From Pogostemon cablin (Eukaryota > Streptophyta > Magnoliopsida > Lamiales > Lamiaceae), in contig CM042994.1 in NCBI GenBank assembly GCA_023678885.1, forward strand, positions 20,865,073 through 20,929,072: a stretch of DNA of 64,000 nucleotides, read 5' to 3'. The stretch's first letter is position 1, and each line of letters starts with the position of its first letter. Positions 23,972-34,766 of the stretch are shown here, in pieces. The notes under the pieces were generated by a model. The model was not told the origin of the DNA. It made no database searches and saw only the letters and a program-made list of their open reading frames with translations. Made by a program: the position numbers and the translations under genes.

Positions 23972-24443
23972 CTTCACATCAACCAACAACATCAAAAGTT
24001 AACTTAATTTCAAAAATACCACTCCACCTAACACACATAACATACTTTATAATTTATTTATTATCTAAAAATACCGTAATACCAAACGTTATCACTTTTT
24101 ATTTACTATATTATACATTATTCATGAAATAAAATTATCATTTTTCATTAATGCAGTATCACTTTTCATTATAAAAATTATCACTTTTTATCTGTCTCAC
24201 GTTAGCCCTTACCCGGTCTCGCACAAGTTTTTACCCTTTTAATTTAGTGGTTGTCAATTAATTATAATTGTTATTTCTTCAGGCAGTGGAGTTGATGATC
24301 ACGACGGAAATCGATGGTTGAAAGAAAGGAGAAAATTGATTCTTTGATGAAGAGGTAATAAGATCTTTAATGAGGTATATATTGGGACACGTGCCCCCAA
24401 ATTCCGTGTTTCCTAGAGTTTTATTTTTTAACATTAAATGTTA

Positions 24444-24650
24444 TACTATCTTCGTTCCACTGAAAGATCACCATTTTACTATATTGAGTGTCTCATCCAA
24501 ATGGCAATATTTTCCACTTTTAGTAAAAAGGTACAACATGTGGCCTACCACTCACTACTAATACAACTACCCACTACACATAAAATAATAATATTTTTTA
24601 ATCTACGCACAAAAAGCAAACGATGACATTTGGACGGGACGGAGGGAGTA
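24444..24650. repeat. CTCCCTCC-type MITE
   Basis: It starts TACTATCTTCGTTCCAC and ends GGGACGGAGGGAGTA, with TA edges. It shares CCACTCACTACTAATACAAC with the inner MITE at 61002-61205, so the two are close relatives. Confidence 0.8.
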
Positions 24651-26014
24651 ACATTTAGTATAAAAAGTTGTACTCTTTATTTTTTTGAAAAATTATTATA
24701 TTTTTTTAATTAAACATTTATATTATTCATATTTCATTCTATCTTTTCAATGAAAAAATTATATCCTTATTAATTAAAGTGTATACCCTTATAGCAAAAT
24801 TATATACTCTTACATACCTAGTGTCCTTCGGGACATAAGAGACCAACTTTATTTAGTAAAATATGGAGTATGTATTTCTTTAATTTTAATGGGGTGTATT
24901 TGTGGTATATTAGTAGAATTGGGAGATACGAATAGTCGCGATCTTCTTTTTCTCTTCTTCTTCTCTAAATCTAATTTTGATAATCTAACTTTGCACATAA
25001 TATTCAAATAAATTGATATCCCGTGCATTTGAGTGCTAGTTAGTTTTCGTGCACTCAATTTGTATTAATTTTATTCAAAAATATATGGATTATGTGTTTT
25101 TTTAATGAATATATTACTTTTTTCATATTCAGCAATTCATAAAAAAATTAATAAGTGTATATGTTTTGAATGTGAATGCACAATATATTTTGGACAAACA
25201 GTTGTGTGAAACCGTCTCATGAGAAGATCTCCTTAAGACATAATTAGAAGTGATGATATTTTAATTAAAAAAAAAGTGATATTATGATTAATATGTATTG
25301 ATAGTAGTTCTGTAATTAATTATTTTAAAAATAATTTGTATTATAAATAAAAAATAATACTTAAAATAATATTTTTAATAAAAATATGGTAATCGTGTCG
25401 AATTTAATGAATTTTGTTAAATTAGATTGTGCGACTTAAGATCCAATGATATTTTTTGTAGCAGTCTTGGGGGCTGGTTTAGTTTTAGGCCTGCTTTTAT
25501 TATTATTACTATTATTTATATTATAGTTATAAGTGTAAATTCGTAGTTATCACTATATTTGAAAATTCTCTGAGTGTGATAAAACAAATTAACGGTCTAA
25601 AAAAGTTTTCCCTATATTTTTTTGGAAAAAAAACATAATTATACATTGAATAGTATAAATTGTTTTCCGGAATTTGAAAATAACTTAATCCACTTGTCTT
25701 TGTTTTATGTGTCAAATTCAACCAATTGCAACTTATAGAAAACGCCAGCTGTTACCATAGTAGCTGCATGAATCAAAGCTGATACTGGAGTGGGACCCTG
25801 TTGGAAAGCTTAATTAAGAAAATAGAGTGGCCGAGCCGGGAGGATTTTCTTATCTTTTAATTTAAAGACATCCATGCGGGTTGAAAGAAGAAGGGCCTTC
25901 CATATTACTTTTTACTTTCAATTTTTCTTCCTCCAATATTATCTTCATGCTCTTCCTTGCTATTGAGTATCAAACGGTTGATGTATGATTTTATACTGAA
26001 AATAATTTTGGACT
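24651..26014. other. AT-rich spacer before the CACTA element
   Basis: There is no gene that I can support. GAAACCGTCTCATGAGA near 25206-25225 is shared in form with 61370-61395 and 50520-50545, a hint of a small MITE family. The part 25740-26014 is less AT-rich and holds no repeat that I can match elsewhere in the window, so it may be old single-copy sequence. Confidence 0.4.
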
Positions 26015-26766
26015 GTACACTACACTAAAAATACTGATAGACATCACCAAATTAGAACTATATTACGTGTTTAATTAGCATGTGAGGTGATATTTAATTT
26101 TTTAAATCTGATTTTGGTTGATTAGCATGTGTGAAGTTGTCTTCCTATATAAAGTTTTCCTTCTAACTAATAAAGACCCTCAGATTAGAAATTTTCCCTG
26201 AAAGCTTTTGGGAGGATTTGATTAAAAATATTATGTATACCAAAGTGTTTAACAACTTCACTAAGGATTTATCTGTAACTATGTTTAATTATTGAAATTA
26301 TTTGTGTTGAGGTTGTTCATCTACAAAATTTTAATTTCAATGCAGGTTAAGAAGTTAAAGGTACTATCATGAATTTAATTACATTGCAGAATGATTAGTG
26401 AATGAAGTAGCTTAGCTCTTTTCCTTGTTTAAACTATTTCATGCCATTCTATTAAAAAAAGTTAAATTTTGGCTAATGGATGTTTAAGACTCTTTTTTAC
26501 ACTCTATTAGTAATAATAATAGATCCATTCGAAGCTTCAGTTACTACGTTGACTTATGCATTTAATATTTCCTATAATATTTTTTGTTACTTTTTAAAAT
26601 ATTTTATTTACTTTAAAGATGCTATGGGTTTTATTTCCAACTGTTATTTAAAAGAGTTGATTCAATTTTCTCTTTTCTCAAAGTAATTTATATAGCCTTC
26701 TCACTTTGCAATCTCTAAACTTGAATTTTTTTTATTAAGATGTTCATTAAGTAATTACATTATCAG

Positions 26767-26865
26767 CTTGAAGGTGATGGTGTTGCCAGTGGAGGTCTTC
26801 GTGAACTAATCCTCTTCATTGCCCAAACAACAGTTGTTATTGGGATGGATAGAAACTTTATGGAG
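26767..26865 (+). pseudogene. Captured exon of an unidentified host gene
   Basis: It is 33 clean codons bordered by an acceptor (TATCAG) and a donor (GTACAC), containing VASGGLRELILFIAQTTVVI. A possible 15-base exon at 26346-26360 (VKKLK, between GCAG and GTAC) would read in phase in front of it. I do not recognise the protein. The splice-ready edges and lack of stops argue for a piece taken from a host gene, intron included. It lies inside the CACTA element, so it is probably a passenger, not a gene. Confidence 0.55.
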
Positions 26866-27447
26866 GTACACATTTCAAAATTGACACTTAATTATCTTTC
26901 ATTATTTTTTGTTTAGATCTTTTTGACAATTTATGAAGGTGAAATTCATGGCTAATGCTTACAGTTCTGTCGGTTGAAGGATTAACTTACATGTTTATTT
27001 TCATTTTATCCAAGGTGCAAGATGTATGTTATATCATTTTTATCTTGCATGTTACTCTCTCTGTGGAATTGTGTTCCTTTAGCTTATGTAGGAACACAAA
27101 CACATTTATATCCTTAGTTTTTTTATTCTATAATATATTGGATACTACAGTTTTTTCTGTGTTTTGTGTGCATGTGAAGAAAGAGTTAAATGCCTTTAAT
27201 GTAAGAATCTATACAAAAGCAGACCAACCAACACATTCATCAAAGACCTTGGTTTTGATGATACTTGTTACTACACTCTGTTATTATTTGAGTTCTCTTG
27301 TTCTCTGTATATATTTTCTGTTCACTACAACAAATTTGTAGAAAGACATCCCCAAATTAGACCTATATTACGTGTTTAATTGCCGCAGTGGCGTATCTAA
27401 TTATTGCATTATAGTAGAAGCTTGATGCTTTGCTTAAATCTTTCCAG

Positions 27448-27655
27448 ATTGAATGGATTCCATGAAGTAGAGTTGAAGGTTCGGGACTATGAATTGGATC
27501 AGCATGGTGTGGTAAATAATGCAGTTTATGCAAGTAATTGTCAACATGGTGAGTTTGATCTGCTCATATCTTTGGCATATGCAAGATTTATGTTCTTGAT
27601 GTTTGATAAGCAAGATTTATTTTCAGGTAATTGCAGTGAATCGACAGGAATATAA
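27448..27655 (+). pseudogene. Captured fragment of an acyl-ACP thioesterase-like (hot-dog fold) gene
   Basis: One exon, 27448-27548, sits between TTTCCAG and GTGAGT and encodes FHEVELKVRDYELDQHGVVN followed by NAVYASNCQHG. This is the conserved start of the hot-dog domain in plant acyl-lipid/acyl-ACP thioesterases, plastid enzymes that release fatty acids. A shortened intron leads to TTTTCAG at 27620-27627 and a few more codons, then the match stops. The plastid-targeting part and the rest of the domain are absent, so it cannot make an enzyme. It rides in the CACTA element. The family assignment rests on the YELDQ...NNAVY signature. Confidence 0.7.
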
Positions 27656-28439
27656 AGAGATTATATAATGTTAAGGCAAGAAGATGAGATTATATAAAGT
27701 AAGGTCAAAATATGTTCAATGTATTGTGCTCTTATGAGTTTCCAACCTATATACATAGGTTTTATTTATGAAGAATTGAAGTTTGGATTTAATTAGTTAG
27801 AATATTATTATACTTTTGGATGTAGAGGATGATTTTCTGTGTATTTGAAATTAAATAATTGAAATTCTTGTAAGAATTCATATGTTTTGAGTTATATAGC
27901 ATAATTGTATATAATTTTATTTTAATAATAATATAAATTTATGTATAAAATTAATAAAAATAAAAATAAAATTATTAAAGACATCATGTAAAAATCGATG
28001 TCTATTGGTGTGAAAATAATATCTATGTAAGGATAGACATCAGTGGAAAAATTATATAATTTGGTGCAAAATAGATGTCTTTTCTTAAAAGACATTGAGG
28101 GAAAAACGATGTTAAATAGAAGCAAACCGATGTCCTTAGGTGTATAGGAATCATTTAATAACGATGTCTTATGTGTCTTGACCGATGTCTTTGCCGAGAA
28201 AGACATCGGTGAATAAACAATGTCTTATACATGCAAACCGATGTCTTTTCATTGAAAGACATCGGTAAAAAATCGATGTTAAAGGATGCAACTGATGTCT
28301 ATACAAGAGAAAAGACATCGGCTAAAAACTGATATCTATCAGCGCCCATTTTCAACATCGGGGGCTTCAACATCGGCTTCTTGGTGAAATAGACATCGAT
28401 TTTTAACCGATGTCTATCATCGTTTTTGGTGTAGTGGTA

Positions 28440-29390
28440 ATATGAATAAATCAAAGAAATCAACACTAAAAAGAATTAAAAGTCTCATTTCTTTCTATTT
28501 GGAGAAACTGTCGTACAATCAGCTTAGTTAAGAAAAATAAAAAGTGAGAATAAAAGTGAGAAGGGAGAAAATATATGTTAATTTTGGTAATGTGAATGAG
28601 AATTTTCACCGGTGCACCAGCTCAGTGTTATTTATAGGCAAAGATTGGGGGTCATTAAATGCCAAGTAACCATATGAGTTTAGGGTTTAGGCTTATGTTA
28701 TATTTAATACAAGAATCAGCGGCGCCTTTTATCAATCTTTTCCTAATGCGATAAGATTCGTGAGATTTGATATTTCCCGACTTGGAGAGTCCGTGTTGTG
28801 CAGCCACAAGAGGGTGGGAGTTATAGTACTAAAGTAAAGGATAAAAGGCACGAGTGAAATGGATGTAAGAAGTGACGGTTGGACTGCTGAGATGTGTCCG
28901 TGACTTCAGCTGCCAGCGATTGCGGGGCACAACTCCATATTAAAATGTCATGTGAGCCTGTCCTACGAAACTGTCATGTGAGATTGTCACTATAATTACC
29001 ATGTGTGGCTGTTCAGCAGAAATGCCTTATGTGACCCCTAATTGAACTGCCATTTATAGCTATCATGTGGAACTGCCTTTTTCGGCTGTTAGGTATAACT
29101 GTCATGCTTGCTTTTCCAGCTGTCTTATGTGCAGTTCCAAGTTAAACTGACATGTGTGGCAAACCTGCAAAGTTGTGGTAGAACTATAGCTTCAAAGTAT
29201 AATTGTTAAGTATGTATGTGCGATTCCATGTGTGGCAGTCTTGCGGAGATGTGGTAGAACTATGGCTTGTAGAAAAAATTTTAAGTATGAGCGAAACTAC
29301 CATGAATGAGTCAATATGCCAATGTAGAACTACCAGAATGGAACTGCCAAAGGTGAAGCAAACATGTGGGCTCGACTCTTATTCGTGGTA
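28440..29390 (-). repeat. Old repeat region (left half) with degenerate ~130-base tandem units
   Basis: Short phrases such as AACTGTCATGTG, AACTGCCA and TGTGGCTGTT recur in varied form from 28940 to 29390. The sequence resumes at 38476 on the other side of the Athila-like element, and GACTCTTATTCGTGGTAGTT (29374-29393) is matched there by GACTCTTGTTCACGGTAGTT. On the minus strand TATAAATAAC (28638-28629) could be a core promoter, so this may be an old LTR. Confidence 0.5.
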
Positions 29391-29395
29391 GTTAT

Positions 29396-31145
29396 TGTTC
29401 TTAGTCGTATTTCTAATAAAATATTTTAGAGTAAGAGACTCTATCATCGAGTAAACGTGTGATCAAGTACAAAATTTATAATAATGTCGTCCCAGGAGAA
29501 AGTAAACTCATGATTGTATCCAGATTTTCCATTGATTTATGCTTTGTAAGAATTATAGATTGAAGGTTTGATTGTTTAAGCTACTAATTATTGTTCTACT
29601 CAATTAACTAAGAATTTGAACTAACAAAGTAATGATTCAATCAACACACAAATGATGAATGGAATGGAGGTAGAATTCACTTGAGAAGAGAGCAAGGCAA
29701 ATCATAATCATGGTTAAGACTCTAGCTAGATATGCATAACTCTTGATAGTGAACTTCATTAATTTGTGGACTAAAAACAATCACAATTTTACCTCTAATC
29801 TCTATAGCCAAGGCAATTAGGTTCTCGACTCTTTTACAAGTCTAAATCTCCTAGGATTGTGCTTACTCTCAATTCCCTTAAGGTATTATGATCATAAGTT
29901 TGGTTCTTTTCACTCAATTTCTTAAGTGTTCCCCTATGAGTGTTCTATGCACAAGAAGGGTATGGCTTACCTCCTCTCACACTAACATGCATGCTCATCT
30001 TAATATATGATTCAATTAAACACCTAATCATAATATTGGAATGGTCTTCCTAACACTATGAATAGAGAATTTAATCACACAAGTATTGAAATGAAACATG
30101 ATTAATTAATCATAAAAGGAAGTCCAAAATTAACTCAATTCAACATCTCAAATCCTACATATCTAGCATTCTTCTCAACCAATCATATGATTAGCCCTAC
30201 TATAGGACTAGCCACTACACATTGTGTTTAGATCAATACAAATCAAGTTTTGCTCCATTTGAGCCAAAATAAGAAGGAAATCAACAAATGAAAAGTAGTT
30301 TGACTTCCCTTTCATGGGGAAACCTTCATTCTCTTCAATATGCTAACTTCTTCAATCCTTGATGCTTTCCTCTTCTCAAATGGTGTATGGATGTATTGGA
30401 TGATGGATTGATGGATTGATTAATGGAGATCAAGTGAAAATTGATGGATCTAATGGATGAAGATGGATGAAATGGATCTAGTGTGTGAAAATATGGTGTG
30501 GAGTGTGTGTAACTGCTCTAATTCAGATCTCCTCTCTCAAATTTCACACAAGTCACCCTTTTATATTACTAATGGACCTTCTAGAAGGTTCCAGAATATT
30601 CTGAAAATTGCACAGGTTTTTGCACCTACACGGCCCGTGTAGCAGCGCACGGCCTGTGTAGGGCACACCTATTTCGGCATGTTGTGCATGCTTCCGAACA
30701 CGGCTCGAGCTGTGCTACATGGCCTTAGTCATGGCTGTGTAGCGTTTTCTGATGACATTACATGGCTTCTTCTTACAGGGTCGTGTTCTACACACGGGGC
30801 GTGCAGCGATACACGGCCCGTGCGCATGCACACGGCCTTCCTCCTGGGCGAGCAGTGAGTTCTGATTACATTACACAGCCACTTGTTATAGGTTCGTGTT
30901 CCGCACACGGCCCGTGTACAAGTATGCCATGTTCTTCCGTTCTCCGTTTCGCTCCCGACTCTGTTTTTATCCATTTCTTGACCTATTTTACACATATTTA
31001 AGCTCATTTACACAATTCTATCAACTCATACCACATTTCACATTATAACAATAACTCCACCAAAAATTATATAAAATACGAATAAAAACATTCGAAAATT
31101 CACAAACAAAAAACACTAAAATCTAGGTGAAAATGACTACGATCA
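29396..31145 (-). repeat. 3' LTR of the Athila-like element
   Basis: On the minus strand it begins TGATCGTAGTCATTTTCACC (31145) and ends ...CTAAGAACA (29396). The part 29933-31145 matches 37309-38470. A minus-strand TATA-like ATATAAAAGGGTG lies near 30572-30560. The U3 part, 30620-30930, contains the word ACGGCCCGTGT and its variants several times. Confidence 0.75.
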
Positions 31146-32784
31146 ACCCCCCAAACTTAAAGTATTGTTCGTCCTCGAACAATAAAAAATATAAAAAAGA
31201 GGATTAATTTTCACCTAGAGAAACACCTAACGAACATAAACCACCACACATCACAAGTAATAAGGACTACAAGATCATATTAAGTATCCCTACATCATCA
31301 AACCTATAACATGAAAGATTAACGAGTTCAATCTTAAGAATGACATAAGAGTAATCAAACCCCTTTCAATCCAAGCCTCTCATAGGTTATCAAATTCACT
31401 CAACACTCTATAGAGTAAAGTTTTGATCATCACTCATCAACCGGTTAGAACCGACTCACCATAGGCTTGCTCATGGACTATGTTCATAAGCCTCCCTAGT
31501 TTCAGTAAGTGATCAAAAATGTCTTTATCTTAGGATGTAATGTTTAGGCTCTTTGGTAAGGTAGGAAACTTTGGATAATAGTGACTAATCAAGTGTGGAT
31601 AATCAAAGATATGATTCTTTTCTTCAACTTCCTCACTTTCAAACTTCCTTCCTTGTAATTGTTCAAGAATACTAAACATCAATATACCATGGATTTATTG
31701 AGCTTCTTTTGAATGGCATACTTCTTTTCTTTGATTTTTGCGTTTCTTGAGCATATTTTATGGTTTTTGCTCTCTTTCACTTTTGTTGAAGTTGCACTTG
31801 TCTTTGATTTTGAGCTCTTTCATCCTTTTTCTTGAGTTAACCTTTTTTTTCATTTATTTGCACATTTTTCCACATCTTCCTTCGTAAACCATCATCATCC
31901 TCAATTATCCACACATAGGTTACATATATAAGGCTCAAGTGGGTTTTCAAGGCTTGTATTATGCTTAAATCACAAAGAAAAGGCTTATAGGCTCAAAGTG
32001 GCTAACTAGGGATAAAGTTTTTGGTAAGAAATTTTATGGCTATGAATTCATTTAACAAGGATGACCTAAGATCATGTCATAAATTTCAACCATTCGGGCT
32101 TCGTTCCTATAGTCCATGAGCAAGTTCTAGTTTGTCTAAGTACAACCGGTCCTCTCATCAAGAATTAATTATGGAGGCACGGTTGAGGCTCAATTCTCAC
32201 AAGTTTTTGCTTGGACCAAAAGAAACCTAATTACCCTTCATACTTCTCAAAATTGAACAAATTATGTAATTCATGTCACAATTTCAACAAGTATAAACCA
32301 TTAACATACTTGTCATCACTCATCACAAACAATGCATCATAGCTCACATTCAAAAATACTTAACACCTTCCCAAAAATTTACCACCAAACCATCCCTACA
32401 AGAATAAAATCAAAACAAACATAACATAATAATCGAAAACTCACCAAACAACATAACAAACACATAACATGCATGAACAAAATCATCCATCTCAAAATAT
32501 CAAAACACCTCAATTCACATCCATAACAAGTATAATCAAATTCCCATCACATCGAAATAATGAAAATCAAACCAAATAACAAAATACCAAAATAACGAAA
32601 AGTAAATCGCATAAAACTGAAGATAAAATCCCAAAGTAAAACCTCCCAAAAACCAACAATTTAAGTACAATGCAATCAAATCCTAACAAATCAAATCAAA
32701 TGTCTAATCATGGCTAAAATGAACTAATGGAAGTGCCTAGAACTCAAAGTACTCCCTTCATGGCTCTGGAGATGGAGGTGGATG
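31146..32784 (-). other. Non-coding 3' internal part of the Athila-like element
   Basis: The polypurine tract is at 31146-31158 (AGTTTGGGGGGT on the minus strand). Next to it GTTCGAGGACGAAC (31168-31181 region) forms a small palindrome often seen near the tract of plant Gypsy elements. I see no coding sequence. A duplication TCATATTAAG/TCACACATAA-rich run is not meaningful. Confidence 0.55.
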
Positions 32785-32789
32785 ATAGG

Positions 32790-34766
32790 TGTTGAGAGTG
32801 GAAATTAGTGTGTTTGACTATCCAATTTAACACATTTTTTATGGAAATTCTTGTTATATATTAGCACAAGTGTCTTATATTCATTATATGTGAGAATCAA
32901 GTGCACTTGAGGTGTTTTATTATGTTTTAGGTGGAAAAAGGATCAAAAGTGCAAGGTTGGAGAAAAGGTGTAATTAGTGCAAGGATGCTGAACAATGCAT
33001 GTCCAACTTTCGTAATTTTTTTGTATTGTTGTGGAGATTAAAACTATTGATGTAATACACTGTTCGAAAACCACTGAACAGAGGGTCGTTTTGGTATGAA
33101 GAACACCCCAATCGGATTCCAAATGAGAGAGTTATGATCAAAGTGGTGACGTCGCACAAGCTGTTCCTGTTCAGAACGACTGTCCACGTTGCATGACTTG
33201 TTATATATTCAAATATTAGATTTTCTGTAATTTATTTATATGGATAGAAATACAAGGAAGAGAGGATCTCGTGAGCGAAAGAATCACTCAAATCCGAGCT
33301 CGAATGTGGAAGTTATACTCAAAACGGTGAGACTGTGCAAGTCAATTCGACCTGATGTGTTGGTCGAATTGAGGTCGAATCGGATGGCAAAAGAGTCAAT
33401 TCGACCATGACACCTCAATTCGACCTGCTGTGCTGGTCGAATTGAGCACCTGAAGCTTCCAATAGGTCAATTCGACCTCCAATTCAACCTGGAGGGGAGA
33501 ATTCGACATGGCTCCATGGTTGAATTGACGTGCGGAAACTTACCATATCCGTATTTTAACACCTTCAATGCGTGTGTTCACCCAAAAAGCTCATTCCAAG
33601 ACCTATAAGGAGAGCTTACAAGTATAAAAGGGGGTGTAGATCACACCATTTGAGAACAACATGAGAGAGGCCACAACAATACTACACCCCACAAGGGGGG
33701 ATCACTCCCAACCATCATCCACTTCCTTTCCTCCATCCATCCATCACTTTGAAGATTCGTCTGTGGAATCAAGAGGAGAACCAAGAGGAGGATTCAAGAT
33801 GGAGAAGGATGCGACTACGCCCACATCTAGGGTTTTATTCGTTTCCTTATTTATCTTGTATTTTTCGGACATTCGGGTAAGATCTATCCATCACCCATGA
33901 TTGTTCTTCGTAACACATGGGCTAGAGCCTTTTTGGTAGAACTAGGGTTGTGAAGGTTTTTACCAATTAATTGAACTTTCGTGTGTAAACTCCGTACAAC
34001 ACTACTTGTGATTATTTTATATATGATTGTGCCTTTTTAATTCATACTCACGGTCGTTTTGTGCATCATTAACTATTATGTAGAGTCAGAATACATATCT
34101 TGGTTATTGATTGAGTGTGTTCACTGATGAGCAGGATTACATGTTATAATTCTAAGTGAAGGGATTTCGAAGTCTTATTAGAACTATCATATATGAATAC
34201 TTGTTAATTGAATTGAATTCGGGTTAATAAGTAGGATAAAGGGAGTAATTTTATAGTACCTATAAAGGGAGATCATATCGGGTTAGAGTACCAACTGGCC
34301 AGGGAAATAATTGACACTGATAGTACTTAGAAAGGGGGTGGAATTATATCTCTTGCTCCGAGGTTATTCACATGTGTTACACGCATGTTTACTTGTGTCT
34401 ATAGAGTAGATATGCATGATTTAGTGATGCGTCCATATTCCAAAAGGCAGAGTCAGACATCAACACGCGGAAGGAAAATTAATGAGTGAAACTGGATTAT
34501 CCTAGGGCTACATATTCTCCTACTTGATCCACTTTCGTATTCTTCGAGTGATATTTTATTTTAATTATTATTTTAATTAATTGTTTCGTAGATTATAATT
34601 AAATTCCATAAACTTAATTGTCATCTTGTCTTAACTAATTTAGTAAATAATTAAATTGATAATACGTCGTCCCTTGGATTCGATATTACTTGGTCGCTTG
34701 CTTAAGCTGCAATTGATATCCTTAATACTTGGGGATTAATTTTGCGTGTAAAGAAAACACGCATCA
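32790..34766 (+). mobile_element. Solo LTR (1977 bases) inserted at the end of ORF1
   Basis: It starts TGTTGAGAGTGG and ends AACACGCATCA, with the perfect 5-base duplication ATAGG at 32785-32789 and 34767-34771. No internal region remains, so it arose by recombination between two LTRs. A TATAAAAG box lies at 33623-33630. It is a family relative of 526-3365 and 50653-52560. The words GTCAATTCGACC and GGTCGAATTGA repeat at 33340-33520. Confidence 0.9.

Larger units (their letters stand above)
18040..24160. repeat. MITE split by the Copia element (18040-18119 and 23977-24160)
   Basis: The left part starts ACCCTCTGTTCCATACTCAT and has CAGTCCCACACTTATGTTCA. The right part continues with AACTTAATTTCAAAAATACC and the CACCTAACACACATAACAT arm. 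The two meet at the CTTCA duplication of the Copia element. The right terminus is worn, so 24160 is approximate. Confidence 0.55.
26018..28436. mobile_element. Non-autonomous CACTA (En/Spm-like) element carrying gene pieces
   Basis: The ends are CACTACACTAAAAATACTGA (26018) and, inverted, CACTACACCAAAAACGATGA (28436 inward). The flanking bases are GTA on both sides (26015-26017, 28437-28439), the 3-base duplication of CACTA elements. The right subterminal part (27976-28430) repeats GACATCGGT and its complement ACCGATGTC many times. No transposase is visible. It holds exon-like pieces at 26767-26865 and 27448-27655. A copy of the left subterminal sequence recurs at 27343-27390. Confidence 0.88.

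Noticed and set aside
23457..24132. Frames in and after the Copia 3' LTR
   Set aside because: LTR and MITE sequence with no protein motifs.
27976..28430. CRISPR-like regular short repeats (GACATCGGT)
   Set aside because: Both orientations are mixed, spacing is irregular, and it is the subterminal part of a CACTA element in plant DNA.
30457..31007. Short frames within the Athila-like LTR with proline- and cysteine-rich products
   Set aside because: They come from the ACGGCC word array and are not conserved between the two LTRs.
33325..33530. Operator-like array of GGTCGAATTGA and its complement
   Set aside because: It lies in the U3 of an LTR and varies between copies; kept as a finding about LTRs, not as a separate regulatory system.
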